This document shows, piece after piece, positions 17,963 through 26,372 of a DNA stretch of 64,000 nt. Made by a program: the position numbers and the translations under genes. Each line of letters starts with the position of its first letter. Within the stretch, counting starts at the first letter, position 1. Source of the DNA: Blastococcus sp. TF02A-30 (GTDB lineage Bacteria > Actinomycetota > Actinomycetes > Mycobacteriales > Geodermatophilaceae); NCBI RefSeq assembly GCF_003319185.1, contig NZ_QOHJ01000003.1, positions 62,001-126,000 of the forward strand, written 5' to 3'. Below the pieces are notes generated by a model. The model did no database searches. It was given only the letters and a program-made list of their open reading frames with translations, and was not told the DNA's origin.

Positions 17963-18023
17963 TTGATCATCGTCGGATGGCTGCGCCAGCCGGCGTGGCG
18001 GCCAGCCATCCGACGATGATCAA
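17963..18023. terminator. Long perfect inverted repeat, bidirectional terminator
   Basis: A 21-base perfect stem (17963-17983 with 18003-18023, beginning TTGATCATCG) is extended by an inner CGCCA/TGGCG pairing. It lies between convergent genes, so bidirectional termination is the simplest reading. The arms are unusually long and AT-containing for this genome, so a dispersed palindromic repeat is possible. Confidence 0.65.
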
Positions 18024-18053
18024 CGCGAGGAGGCCCGCCGGGGCGGTGGCGCC

Positions 18054-19673
18054 TCAGCGCGCGCGGGCGACCCTCGCCTCGTCGAACACCGGCTCGGCGG
18101 ACTCGTAGACCCGGCCGTCGGCACCGAACACGAGGAAGCGGTCGAAGGAGCGGGCGAACCACCGATCGTGGGTGACCGCCAGGACCGTCCCCTCGAACGC
18201 GGCCAGCGCCTCCTCCAGCGCCTCGGCCGAGAGCACGTCGAGGTTGTCGGTCGGCTCGTCCAGCAGCAGCAGCGTCGCCCCGCCCAGCTCCAGCAGCAGG
18301 ATCTGGAAGCGTGCCTGCTGACCTCCCGACAGCGTGCGGAACGGCTGGTCGGCCTGGTCGGTCAGCCCGTACCGGCGCAGCGCCGCCATCGCCCGCCCGC
18401 GGTCGACGCCGGGACGGCCGGGCTCGCCGTGCCACAGCAGGTCGACCGGCGTCCGCTCCTGCCACTCCGGATGGGCGTGGGTCTGGGCGAAGAAGCCGGG
18501 GACGACGCGGGCACCCAGCCGCCACGACCCGGTGTGCGCGACGTCCCGCCCGGCCAGCAGCCGGAGGAAGTGCGACTTGCCGGCCCCGTTGGCGCCCAGC
18601 ACGCCCACCCGGTCGCCGAACCACAGCTCGGCGTCGAAGGGCTGCATGAGGCCGGTCAGCTCCAGCTGCTCGGCCATCACCGCGCGCACCCCCGTCCGGC
18701 CGCCGCGCAGCCGCATGGCGACCTTCTGCTCCTCGGGCCGGTCGGGTGGCGGGCCGGCCGCCTCGAACTTGGCCAGCCGGGTCTGCATCGCCGAGTACTT
18801 CGAGGCCATCGCCGGCGAGTTCTTCGCCTGCTGCTGCAGGGTGCGCACCAGCTCGACCAGCCGGTCGTGCTCCTCGTCCCAGCGCCGACGCAGCTCGGCC
18901 ATCCGCTCGTGCCGCGAGGAGCGCGCCTCGTGGTAGCTGGCGAACCCGCCGCCGTGCACCCACGCCGTCCCGCCCTCGACGGTGATCACCCGGTCCGCCA
19001 CGCGGGCCAGCAGCTCCCGGTCGTGGCTGATGAACAGCACCGTCTTGCGGGTCTCGAGCAGCCGCTCCTCCAGCCAGCGCTTGCCCGGCACGTCGAGGTA
19101 GTTGTCCGGCTCGTCGAGCAGCAGCACCTGGTCGGGCCCGCGCAGCAGCGCCTCCAGCGCCAGCCGCTTCTGCTCGCCGCCGCTCAGCGTGGACAACGAC
19201 CGGTACTTGCACCGGTCGTAGGGCACGCCGAGCGCCGCGACGGTGACGGTGTCCCAGGTGACCTCGACGTCGTAGCCCCCGGCGTCGCCCCACTGCGCCA
19301 GGGCGTCCGCGTAGGCCATCTGGGCCGGTTCGTCGTCGGTCTCCATGAGGGCCAGCTCGGCCGCCTCGACGGCGTCCCAGGCCGCCCGCACGGCCGGCGG
19401 CGAGAGGTCGACGAGGAGCCGCTGGACGGTCGTGTCGTCCCGGACCGAGCCGATGAACTGCCGCATCACGCCCAGGCCGCCGGTCCGGGCGATCGAGCCG
19501 GCCTCGGGGACCAGGTCACCGGCGATGATCCGCAGCAGCGTCGTCTTGCCCGCGCCGTTCTCGCCCACCAGCGCGGCCCGCGCGCCCTCGCCGACGCGGA
19601 AGTTGACGTCGTCCAGGAGCACCCGCCCGTCGGAGAGGGTGTGCCGTACCGCGCTCACATCGACGTAGCCCAC
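18054..19673 (-). CDS. ABC-F family ATPase (ribosome-associated or resistance type)
   Basis: Soluble twin-ATPase protein of 539 residues without membrane helices. Domain 1 has Walker A GENGAGKTT, signature LSGGEQKR and Walker B LLLDEPDNYLD. The charged linker (about residues 240-330) corresponds to the P-site tRNA interaction motif of ABC-F factors. Domain 2 has GANGAGKSH, LSGGQQAR and LLLDEPTDNLD. ABC-F proteins act on the ribosome in translation quality control or antibiotic protection; which applies here cannot be told. The GTG start follows GGAGG. It converges on the DUF4190 gene across the long hairpin. Confidence 0.92.
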   Translation of the reverse strand: MGYVDVSAVRHTLSDGRVLLDDVNFRVGEGARAALVGENGAGKTTLLRIIAGDLVPEAGSIARTGGLGVMRQFIGSVRDDTTVQRLLVDLSPPAVRAAWDAVEAAELALMETDDEPAQMAYADALAQWGDAGGYDVEVTWDTVTVAALGVPYDRCKYRSLSTLSGGEQKRLALEALLRGPDQVLLLDEPDNYLDVPGKRWLEERLLETRKTVLFISHDRELLARVADRVITVEGGTAWVHGGGFASYHEARSSRHERMAELRRRWDEEHDRLVELVRTLQQQAKNSPAMASKYSAMQTRLAKFEAAGPPPDRPEEQKVAMRLRGGRTGVRAVMAEQLELTGLMQPFDAELWFGDRVGVLGANGAGKSHFLRLLAGRDVAHTGSWRLGARVVPGFFAQTHAHPEWQERTPVDLLWHGEPGRPGVDRGRAMAALRRYGLTDQADQPFRTLSGGQQARFQILLLELGGATLLLLDEPTDNLDVLSAEALEEALAAFEGTVLAVTHDRWFARSFDRFLVFGADGRVYESAEPVFDEARVARAR

Positions 19674-19715
19674 CGGGTCATCCTCCCGGCGGGGGCAACC
19701 GAGATCCCGGGCGGC

Positions 19716-19952
19716 TCAGGCGATGTGCCGCCCCAGACGGACCCGCGCCAGGCGCTCGACCAGCTCCGGCATGGCCCCGACCGGCGATCCCCCCAGATCC
19801 CGCCGGCAGTCCCGGACCACGCGCACGACCAGCTGCGGCCGGATGCGGCCGGCGTACTCACCGCGCAGCCGGTCGACGGCCTGCTCGACGGCCGGGTCGC
19901 CGGGCAGCTCGGACGGCGAGCCGGGGGTGCTGGGTGGGACGGCCAGGGTCAT
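19716..19952 (-). CDS. Small three-helix-bundle protein (DUF3562-like)
   Basis: Conserved-looking actinobacterial small protein, 78 residues, function unknown. After a Pro-rich N-terminus it has three amphipathic helices (DPAVEQAVDRLRGEYAG, PQLVVRVVRDCRRDLGG, ALPELVERLARVRL-like), similar to the DUF3562/three-helix-bundle dimerisation family. The ATG start is well supported by GGAGG at proper spacing. It stands alone between the ABC-F gene and the DUF1801 gene on the same strand. Such proteins are cytoplasmic and may dimerise; no role is proposed. Confidence 0.6.
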   Translation of the reverse strand: MTLAVPPSTPGSPSELPGDPAVEQAVDRLRGEYAGRIRPQLVVRVVRDCRRDLGGSPVGAMPELVERLARVRLGRHIA

Positions 19953-20058
19953 GGACGGTCCTCCGCTGAGGGGAAGCGCCGGGTCGTCTTCCGGCGGTTC
20001 CACCACCGTGCCGGGACGGCGTCCCGGGCACCAGGGACCTAGGTCACGGTGCCGGTGA

Positions 20059-20487
20059 TCAGCCGGCGAAGTACTGGTTGCGCCCGGCGGACGTGCTGGT
20101 GACGGCGTCGCGCAGCAGTCTGCTCAGCTCGCCGGTGTCGACGCGGTCCAGCGAGGTGAAGCGGATGCAGCTCTTCCCGCAGGAGATCTTCCCGAGCCGC
20201 TCCGCGCGGTCCTCGGCCAGGTAGCCCCCGTCCACGACGGCGCACACGTAGAGGGAGAGGTGCCGCTTCTGCGCGGCCAGGGCGATGAGCGGCCAGGTCG
20301 TCGTCTCCTTCGCCGACCGCGGCCGGTAGGGCATCAACCCGTAGCCGAGCATCTCCCCCGCGCCGACGGGCACGAGCTGCCGGTCGATCCCCGGGGCGGC
20401 GTCCCGGACGAGGGCGTCCACCCGGCGCAGCTCGTCCTCGCGCGGGCCCGCGGCGGCGAACCACGCCTCGACGTCCTGGCCGGGCAC
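20059..20487 (-). CDS. DUF1801 (YdhG-like) domain protein
   Basis: Cytoplasmic protein of 142 residues with the DUF1801 fold: VDALVRDAAPGIDRQLVPVGAGEMLGYG at the N-terminal half, then WPLIALAAQKRHLSLYVC and KISCGKSCIRF. The two cysteines in the last motif are often seen in this family. The function of the family is not established; some members sit near metal or iron-sulfur genes. The start is GTG. It lies 11 bases downstream of a tiny membrane-peptide gene on the same strand, with which it may form an operon. Confidence 0.7.
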   Translation of the reverse strand: MPGQDVEAWFAAAGPREDELRRVDALVRDAAPGIDRQLVPVGAGEMLGYGLMPYRPRSAKETTTWPLIALAAQKRHLSLYVCAVVDGGYLAEDRAERLGKISCGKSCIRFTSLDRVDTGELSRLLRDAVTSTSAGRNQYFAG

Positions 20488-20498
20488 GGCGGCGGACC

Positions 20499-20624
20499 TC
20501 AGGCCAGCGCGATGGACAGCACCGTCGCGCCTGCGGCGAGCACCATCGCGAGGACGATGACCGCCGCCACGACGCGCCTGCGCCGCTCGGCGCGCGAACC
20601 CCGGTGTCCCGTCACGGCGCGCAC
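20499..20624 (-). CDS. Tiny single-helix membrane peptide
   Basis: A 41-residue frame with a strongly basic N-terminus (GHRGSRAERRRR) and one hydrophobic helix (VVAAVIVLAMVLAAG) reaching almost to the C-terminus. That arrangement is typical of small actinobacterial membrane proteins and unlikely by chance. GTG starts at 20624 and 20615 are both in frame; GGAG lies about 11 bases before the first. It ends 11 bases before the DUF1801 start. No function is proposed. Confidence 0.45.
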   Translation of the reverse strand: MRAVTGHRGSRAERRRRVVAAVIVLAMVLAAGATVLSIALA

Positions 20625-20702
20625 GCTACCGCCGAACTCCGCCCGGGGCACCGGGTCCGCGTGCCGCTGGATCCTGTCGTACCGGGGTGCGACGGTGTCC
20701 CC

Positions 20703-21764
20703 GTGACGACCGGGCACGAGGTGGGGCAGCTGCGGCTGGTCGCCCAGGGGCTGGCCGGGCCGCGGGCGGCGACGCCGGCGGAGGCCGTGCGCCGCCTGCT
20801 CGCCGCCCAGGGGCAGGACTTCCCCGGGGCAGTCACCTCGGTCGCGCTGCGCGCGGAGCAGCGGCGCCGCGACGCCGTCGTCGCGGCGCTCGACGGCGGG
20901 GAGGTCGTCCGCTCCTGGCCGATGCGCGGCACCCTGCACCTCACCGCCGCCGAGGACCTGCCGTGGATGCTCGACCTGCTGGGGAGCCGCGCGCTGGCCG
21001 GGGCCGCCAAGCGGCGCGAGTACCTGGGCATCACCGACGCCGAGGCCGCCCGTGCGTGCGAGGCGGCCGTGGCGGCGCTCTCCGGCGGGAACCGGCTGTC
21101 CCGCGCCGACCTGCTGTCCGCGATCGAGGCGGCCGGCGTGCCCGTCACCGGGCAGCGCGGCTACCACCTGCTCTGGTTCGCCGCCCAGAGCGGGCACACC
21201 TGCCTCGGGCCCACGGCCGACGGCGACCAGCTGTTCGTGCTGCTCGACGAGTGGGTGCGGGCGCCCCGGCGGCTCGAGGGCGACGAAGCCCTGGGCGAGC
21301 TGGCCCGGCGGTTCTTCACCGGGCACGGCCCCGCGACGGTGCAGGACCTCGCCCGCTGGTCCGGGCTCGGCGTCCGCGAGGCCCGGGTGGGGGTGGCGAT
21401 CGCCCGCCCCGACCTCGAGGCCCTCACCGTCGACGGCACCGAGCACCTCCTCGACCCGGCGACGCCCGAGCGGCTGGCCGCCTGCCGGGCCGAGGCCCGC
21501 GGCACCCACCTGCTGCCGGGCTTCGACGAGTTCGTGCTCGGTTACGGCGACCGCAGCGCCGTCCTCGACCCGGAGTTCGCCGAGCGGATCGTGCCCGGCC
21601 GCAACGGCATGTTCCTGCCCACCGTCGTCGTCGACGGCCGGATCGTGGGGACGTGGCGCCGGCAGGGCAGCGGGCGCAACCGGGTCGCGGTCGGCACGCC
21701 GTTCCGGGAGGAGGACGCCGCCGCGGTGGCCGCGGTCCCCGAGCTCGCCGCCGCCCTCCCCTGA
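20703..21764 (+). CDS. Winged-helix protein of the AlkZ/AlkX DNA-glycosylase-like family (HTH_42)
   Basis: Protein of 353 residues in the tandem winged-helix superfamily that includes Streptomyces AlkZ, which removes interstrand crosslinks and bulky alkyl adducts. The N-terminal LLAAQGQDFPGAV contains the conserved Gln-x-Gln/Asp region that in AlkZ-type enzymes carries catalytic residues. RSWPMRGTLHLTAAEDLPW and LLPGFDEFVLGYGDR are further family signatures. A repair role is plausible; substrate selectivity is unknown. The GTG start is chosen because upstream sequence is not protein-like. It is divergent to the DUF1801 pair and convergent with a Ddn-like gene 15 bases away. Confidence 0.8.
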   Translation: MTTGHEVGQLRLVAQGLAGPRAATPAEAVRRLLAAQGQDFPGAVTSVALRAEQRRRDAVVAALDGGEVVRSWPMRGTLHLTAAEDLPWMLDLLGSRALAGAAKRREYLGITDAEAARACEAAVAALSGGNRLSRADLLSAIEAAGVPVTGQRGYHLLWFAAQSGHTCLGPTADGDQLFVLLDEWVRAPRRLEGDEALGELARRFFTGHGPATVQDLARWSGLGVREARVGVAIARPDLEALTVDGTEHLLDPATPERLAACRAEARGTHLLPGFDEFVLGYGDRSAVLDPEFAERIVPGRNGMFLPTVVVDGRIVGTWRRQGSGRNRVAVGTPFREEDAAAVAAVPELAAALP

Positions 21765-21779
21765 CCGGCCCGCCTGCCG

Positions 21780-22229
21780 TCAGGCGGTGCGCCGCTCCAC
21801 CAGGAAGACCGGGATCTCCCGGTCGGTCTTGGCCTGGTAGTCCGCGTACGACGGGTAGGCGGCGACGGCGCGCTCCCACCACACGCGCTTCTCCTCGCCG
21901 GAGATCTCCCGCGCGACGCCGTCCCACGGCTCGGGGCCGTCCTGCACCGTGACCTGGTCGGGGGCCGCCCGCAGGTTGGCCACCCAGGCCGGGTCGGTCG
22001 GTGCCCCGCCCTGCGAGCCGACCATGGCGTAGACGCCGTCGTGCTCGACCCGCATGAGCGGCTGCTTGCGCACCTTGCCGCTCTTCACCCCGCGGGTGCT
22101 GAAGACGACCACCGGCAGACCGGTGTCGAGCAGCGTGTTCCCCTCACGCCCGCCGGTGCGCTCGTAGAGCTCCACCTGGTCGCGGACCCACTGCTGCGGA
22201 CTCGGTTCGTACTCACCCTCCAACGGCAT
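21780..22229 (-). CDS. Deazaflavin (F420)-dependent nitroreductase, Ddn family
   Basis: Small split-beta-barrel oxidoreductase of 149 residues that uses cofactor F420, related to Mycobacterium Ddn. Characteristic features are GLPVVVFSTRGVKSGKVRKQPLM (F420-binding Lys/Ser region), YAMVGSQGG and PAWVANLRAAP. Members reduce quinones or nitro compounds. It starts 9 bases after the end of the ATP-grasp gene upstream on the same strand, so it probably ends a three-gene operon (lipoprotein, glutathionylspermidine-synthase-like, Ddn). A small hairpin (21770-21787) overlaps its 3' end and may terminate the convergent AlkZ-like gene. Confidence 0.85.
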   Translation of the reverse strand: MPLEGEYEPSPQQWVRDQVELYERTGGREGNTLLDTGLPVVVFSTRGVKSGKVRKQPLMRVEHDGVYAMVGSQGGAPTDPAWVANLRAAPDQVTVQDGPEPWDGVAREISGEEKRVWWERAVAAYPSYADYQAKTDREIPVFLVERRTA

Positions 22230-22238
22230 GGCCCGAAC

Positions 22239-23492
22239 CTAGAACGCGCGCCGCTTCCCGTCCTGCGGAGCCGCGAAGTCGATCGTGTGCGGCACGAAGA
22301 AGCTGAGGTTGTCGGTGATCAGGCCGTCGCTCTCCCGGATGCCCAGCCCGGCCGGCTCACCGTCGACCACCCACGCGCCGAGCACCGGGTGGTGCGGCCC
22401 GTCCACGCCGGCGAAGTCGGGCAGCGGCGCGAACTCCTGGACGACGAACCCCTCGGTGCCGTACCGCCCGGGCAGCTGCGCGACGACGTCGCCGTCCCGG
22501 ACGATCTGCACGTTCGCCCCCTCGCGGCCCCACAGCGGCTTGCGCACGTAGCTGCGCCACGACGACGGCATCTCGTCGGCGAAGTAGGCCGGCAGCAGGT
22601 ACTGGCCGAGCACCGGGTCGGTGCCGAAGAGCTGCCACAGCACCGGCAGCAGCGCCTTGGTGCTCCACAGCATCTTGTAGACCGGCTCGACCCAGGTGGT
22701 GCCGCCCGGGCGGGCGGAGTCGGCGAGCACGGCCGGGCCGAACTCGTCCTCGACCAGCCACTCCCAGGGGTAGAGCTTGAAGACGACGTCGAGGTGGCGG
22801 CCCTGCGGGTCGTAGTACCGGCCGTCGCCGTCGTCGAGCACGATGTCCTCGACCACCAGCTCGATCGCCTCGTACCCGGCCTGGACCACGGTGTCCATGA
22901 GGTAGGCGATCGTCATCCGGTCCTCGCCGGAGGTCTCCTCGCTGGTCCACGCCAGGTGCACCCGGGGCCGCAGGCCGGTGCGCCGCTCCCACCGGGTGAG
23001 GTTGCGCCGCCAGGCGGCGACGAGGGTGTCGTGCAGCGCGTTCCACTGGTCGGCGCCCTGGCCGGTGAACAGGTGCCAGTTCCACTGGGTGACGGCGGAC
23101 TCGACCAGGCCGGTCGGGGTGTCGGCGTTGAACTCCAGCAGCTTCGGCGGTCCCTCGCCGTCGTAGCGCAGGTCGAACCGGCCGTAGATGCTCGGCGGCT
23201 CGGCCTCCCAGGTGCGCCGGATCTGGGGCCGGGCCATCGGCGGGATGCCCATCCGGTCGAACAGGTCGTTGCCGACGACGTGGTCACCGGCGGCCACGCA
23301 CATCTCGAACAGCTGGGCGACGGCGCCCTCGAGCTGCCGGATCTCGGCCATGGAGAAGTCGTAGAACGGGCCCTCGCGCCAGTAGCTGCGCACCTCGCCG
23401 CCGGGCAGCGAGGTCCGGTTGTAGACCAGCCCCTGCGCCTCGACCTCCGCCTCCCAGCCGGGGCGGACCACGCCGCTCTCGACGCGCCTCAT
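22239..23492 (-). CDS. Glutathionylspermidine synthase-like ATP-grasp ligase (YgiC/YjfC family)
   Basis: Cytoplasmic ATP-grasp amide ligase, 417 residues. Family motifs are visible: SIYGRFDLRYDG, LLEFNADTPTGLVESAV and QWNWHLF, then YVRKPLWGREGANVQIV and GFVVQEFAPLPDF of the nucleotide site. Full glutathionylspermidine synthases have an extra amidase domain; this protein, like YgiC and YjfC, lacks it. Actinobacteria usually lack glutathione, so the substrate is probably a different acid or peptide. The start codon ATG overlaps the lipoprotein stop as ATGA, mirroring the ygiB-ygiC arrangement. Confidence 0.85.
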   Translation of the reverse strand: MRRVESGVVRPGWEAEVEAQGLVYNRTSLPGGEVRSYWREGPFYDFSMAEIRQLEGAVAQLFEMCVAAGDHVVGNDLFDRMGIPPMARPQIRRTWEAEPPSIYGRFDLRYDGEGPPKLLEFNADTPTGLVESAVTQWNWHLFTGQGADQWNALHDTLVAAWRRNLTRWERRTGLRPRVHLAWTSEETSGEDRMTIAYLMDTVVQAGYEAIELVVEDIVLDDGDGRYYDPQGRHLDVVFKLYPWEWLVEDEFGPAVLADSARPGGTTWVEPVYKMLWSTKALLPVLWQLFGTDPVLGQYLLPAYFADEMPSSWRSYVRKPLWGREGANVQIVRDGDVVAQLPGRYGTEGFVVQEFAPLPDFAGVDGPHHPVLGAWVVDGEPAGLGIRESDGLITDNLSFFVPHTIDFAAPQDGKRRAF

Positions 23493-23890
23493 CCGCCGGC
23501 GGTGCCGACGCGGTTGCCCACCCCGCTGCCGATCCCGCCGCTCACCCGGGTGCCGCCGGTGACCTTGCCGCTCGCGGGCAGCCCCGCCCGCTGGCGGGCC
23601 GCGGTGTCGGTCGGGTTGATCCGCGTCCCGCCCGACGGCAGCACCGTGCCCACGGGCAGGCCCGGGCGGAAACCGCCGAGGTAGAGGAAGAAGAGCCCGC
23701 CGCCGAGGCCACCGCCCCGGTCGTCGTCGCAGTAGTCGTCGTCGACGATCTCGCCGTTCTCGTCGGTGCAGTAGGCGACCTGCTCCTCGTCGTCCTCGCC
23801 GCCCGCGCCGCAGCCGGCCATGAAGCCGGTGGCCGCGGTCGCGAGCACCGTCGTCGTCAGTGCGGCGCGCACGCGGTTGGAGACCGCCAT
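23489..23890 (-). CDS. Secreted lipoprotein partner of the ATP-grasp ligase (YgiB-like)
   Basis: Lipoprotein of 133 residues: basic N-terminus, hydrophobic helix and a lipobox ending in GFMAGC. The mature part starts with acidic EDDEEQ, then a Cys-containing acidic element (YCTDENGEIVDDDYCDDD) and a long Gly/Thr/Arg-rich tail. A TyrCys-Asp element also occurs in DUF1190/YgiB proteins, which are encoded next to YgiC ligases, so this is probably the actinobacterial equivalent. ATG follows GGAGGAGG. It overlaps the ligase gene as ATGA. A role in envelope modification is possible but unproved. Confidence 0.7.
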   Translation of the reverse strand: MAVSNRVRAALTTTVLATAATGFMAGCGAGGEDDEEQVAYCTDENGEIVDDDYCDDDRGGGLGGGLFFLYLGGFRPGLPVGTVLPSGGTRINPTDTAARQRAGLPASGKVTGGTRVSGGIGSGVGNRVGTAGG

Positions 23891-23992
23891 TCGACCCGTT
23901 CCTCCTCCGTTTCCCCCGACCCTAGGTCCTCGCGCGGCGCGCGGCCCGCCCCGGCCTTCTGCGACGCTGCCCCCGAGCGACGGGAGGAAGCG

Positions 23993-24652
23993 ATGAGCGA
24001 GCCGGATCCGCAGGTCGTCGTCCGCGGCGAGGCACTGGTGGTCGTCGACCCGGAGGTCGCCGACCTGGGCATCACGGTGCGCGCCCGGGCCCGTGACCGG
24101 GAGAGCGCGCTGCAGCGGTGCGCCGCCCGCCAGCAGGAGGTACGAGCCGTGCTCGACGCCACCGCCGACCTCGAGGCGGCCGAGACCGCCGGGGTCGCCG
24201 TGCACCCGGAGGCACCGGACGGCGGCCTGCCGGCCTCGGTCGCGACGGTGCACACGCGGGTGACCGTCGCGCCGGGCGCGGTCGGCGACCTCGTCGTCGC
24301 CCTCGCCCGGCTGGACGACGTGGAGGTGTCCGGACCTGTGTGGCGGCTGCGGCCCGGCAGCCCGGCGGTGGAGCGGGCCCGGCTGGCCGCCGTGGACGAC
24401 GCCGTGCACCGGGCGCGGCAGTACGCCGCCGCCTTCGGCGCGCGGCTGTCCGCGGTGCGCGAGATCCGGGACGTCGGGCTCTCGGACGCCCGGGTCGCGG
24501 GGGCCGTGGCGACGATGGCACGGTTCGAGGTGAGCGAGCTGCGCCTGGACCTCACCCCGGCGCGCCAGGACGTGCACGGTGCCGTCGAGGTCAGGTTCGC
24601 GATGACCGAGCCGGATGCGGCGCTGTGGAACCCGGAGGAACCCCGACCATGA
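23993..24652 (+). CDS. SIMPL domain (DUF541) protein
   Basis: Protein of 219 residues with the SIMPL/DUF541 fold: VVVRGEALVVVDPEVADLGITVRARARD at the start, then a four-stranded repeat, and VREIRDVGLSDAR in the second half. Most DUF541 proteins are periplasmic (BP26, YggE, linked to oxidative stress), but no signal peptide is visible here. A good ribosome site (GGGAGGAAG) precedes the ATG. It is divergent to the lipoprotein gene and overlaps the metallopeptidase gene as ATGA, so it opens a three-gene operon. Confidence 0.8.
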   Translation: MSEPDPQVVVRGEALVVVDPEVADLGITVRARARDRESALQRCAARQQEVRAVLDATADLEAAETAGVAVHPEAPDGGLPASVATVHTRVTVAPGAVGDLVVALARLDDVEVSGPVWRLRPGSPAVERARLAAVDDAVHRARQYAAAFGARLSAVREIRDVGLSDARVAGAVATMARFEVSELRLDLTPARQDVHGAVEVRFAMTEPDAALWNPEEPRP

Positions 24653-25554
24653 GGTACCGCGAGGGCGGCAGCCTGGACACCTCCGCCGTGCGCGACCGGC
24701 GCGGCATGAGCGGCGGCCGCGGTCTGGCCGTCGGCGGCGGCGGGCTGGGGCTGGTCGGCGTGCTGATCGTCGTGGTCCTGCAGCTCGCCGGCGGCGGAGG
24801 CGGCTCGGCCGGGGCCCTCGGCGCGCTGGCCGGCCTCGGCCAGGGCGAGACCGCCGACAACGCCGCTCTCGAGCAGAGCTGCGCCGACTCCGGCGACGCC
24901 AACGACTCGGTCGAGTGCGCCGTCGTCGCCGACATCGAGTCGATCCAGGACTACTGGTCCGGCGTCCTCGGTTCCGGCTACGCCCCCACCGACACGGTGT
25001 TCTTCTCCGGCTCGGTGCAGACCGCCTGCGGCGGGGCGACCAGCGGCTCCGGCCCGTTCTACTGCCCGGCCGACCAGCTGGTCTACATCGACCTGAGCTT
25101 CTTCGACACGCTGCAGGAGCAGTTCGGCGCGCAGGGCGGGCTGTTCGTCAACGCCTACGTGATCGCCCACGAGTACGGCCACCACGTGCAGAACCTGCTC
25201 GGCACGAACCGGCGGGTGGACCCGGGCGAGACCGGCCCGACCAGCGGCACGGTGCGCCTGGAGCTGCAGGCCGACTGCTACGCCGGCGCCTGGGCCAACC
25301 ACGCCGAGACCGTCCCCGACGACTCCGGTGAGCCGCTGATCGCCGACATCACCGACGAGGACATCGCCCGCGCCCTGGACGCCGCCGCCCGCATCGGCGA
25401 CGACTTCATCCAGGAGAACCTGGGCTCGGGCACCGTCGACCAGGACGCGTTCACCCACGGCTCGTCGGAGCAGCGGCAGCGCTGGTTCCGGGCCGGGTAC
25501 GAGGGCGGCGACCCGCGGGGCTGCGACACCTTCGCCACGGACGACCTCGGGTGA
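24649..25554 (+). CDS. Neutral zinc metallopeptidase (YpfJ family), membrane-anchored
   Basis: Predicted zinc protease of 301 residues. The cytoplasmic N-terminus (MRYREGGSLDTSAVRDRRG) is the YpfJ-family signature; a single helix (GLGLVGVLIVVVLQLAG) anchors it. The extracytoplasmic domain contains HEYGHHVQ, matching HExxH, and a downstream ELQADCYAG motif whose Glu is the likely third zinc ligand. Cys residues (SCADS, VECAV, TACGG, FYCPA) suggest disulfides. Its substrate is unknown. ATG overlaps the SIMPL stop as ATGA, and its own stop overlaps the next gene as GTGA. Confidence 0.9.
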   Translation: MRYREGGSLDTSAVRDRRGMSGGRGLAVGGGGLGLVGVLIVVVLQLAGGGGGSAGALGALAGLGQGETADNAALEQSCADSGDANDSVECAVVADIESIQDYWSGVLGSGYAPTDTVFFSGSVQTACGGATSGSGPFYCPADQLVYIDLSFFDTLQEQFGAQGGLFVNAYVIAHEYGHHVQNLLGTNRRVDPGETGPTSGTVRLELQADCYAGAWANHAETVPDDSGEPLIADITDEDIARALDAAARIGDDFIQENLGSGTVDQDAFTHGSSEQRQRWFRAGYEGGDPRGCDTFATDDLG

Positions 25555-26336
25555 CGGGGGCGGAGCACCTGCGCGTGACGCGGGACGGGCACGTCGCCGT
25601 CCTGACCATCGACCGCCCCGAGAAGCGCAACGCCATGACGGTCGGGATGTGGGCCGACCTGCCCGGGGTGCTGGCCGGGCCGGCCGGCGACCCCGAGGTC
25701 CGTGTGCTCGTGGTGACCGGGGCCGGCCCCAGCTTCTGCGCGGGCGCCGACATCTCCGACCTGCTCCGCGGAACCGACCCGGCCGACCCGATGGCCGATG
25801 TCCGCCGGCACAACCTGGCCGCGCAGGCGGCGCTGCGCGACTTCCCGAAGCCGACGCTGGCCATGGTCCGGGGGCACTGCATCGGCGGCGGCGTCGAGCT
25901 GGCCACCTGCTGCGACCTGCGCTTCGCCGACCCCACGAGCGTGTTCGGCGTGACCCCGGCGAGGGTCGGGATCGTCTACACGCCGTCGTCGACCAAGGCC
26001 CTGATCGACCTGATAGGCCCGTCCATGACCAAGTACCTCCTGTTCAGCGGCGAGCTCGTCGACGCCGCCACCGCCCTGCGCACCGGCCTGGTCGACCGGG
26101 TGGTCGGGGCCGACGCCCTCGAAGAGGAGGTGCGGCGGTTCGCCGACGTGCTCGCCTCCCGCTCCGCGCTGACCCAGCGCGCGACGAAGGACGTCGTCGC
26201 CGCGCTCACCGCGGGCTCCGACGGCGAGGCGGCCGTCGCGCCCTGGTACCGGGAGACGATCGCCCGGGGCGAGCTGGCCGAGGGGGTCGCCGCGTTCGCC
26301 GAGCGACGGCCTCCGAGCTTCGGCTGGACCGGCTGA
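25551..26336 (+). CDS. Enoyl-CoA hydratase/isomerase family protein
   Basis: Crotonase-fold enzyme of 261 residues acting on acyl-CoA thioesters. N-terminal VAVLTIDRPEKRNAM is the usual CoA-binding start; SFCAGADISDL and HCIGGGVELATCCDLRF form the oxyanion hole region. In place of the second catalytic Glu the sequence reads VTPARVGIVY, so a hydratase with the standard two glutamates is not certain, and an isomerase or hydrolase is possible. The GTG start overlaps the metallopeptidase stop, which makes it an unexpected third member of that operon. A hairpin follows directly. Confidence 0.88.
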   Translation: MTGAEHLRVTRDGHVAVLTIDRPEKRNAMTVGMWADLPGVLAGPAGDPEVRVLVVTGAGPSFCAGADISDLLRGTDPADPMADVRRHNLAAQAALRDFPKPTLAMVRGHCIGGGVELATCCDLRFADPTSVFGVTPARVGIVYTPSSTKALIDLIGPSMTKYLLFSGELVDAATALRTGLVDRVVGADALEEEVRRFADVLASRSALTQRATKDVVAALTAGSDGEAAVAPWYRETIARGELAEGVAAFAERRPPSFGWTG

Positions 26337-26351
26337 CCAGCGCTTCGCTGG
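26337..26351 (+). terminator. Short terminator hairpin with T-rich tail
   Basis: CCAGCG, a CTT loop and CGCTGG form a 6-bp stem immediately after the enoyl-CoA hydratase stop; about 15 bases on comes GTTTTCGTTT, rare T-richness here. Confidence 0.5.
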
Positions 26352-26372
26352 AGCGGTTACACGATCGTTTTC

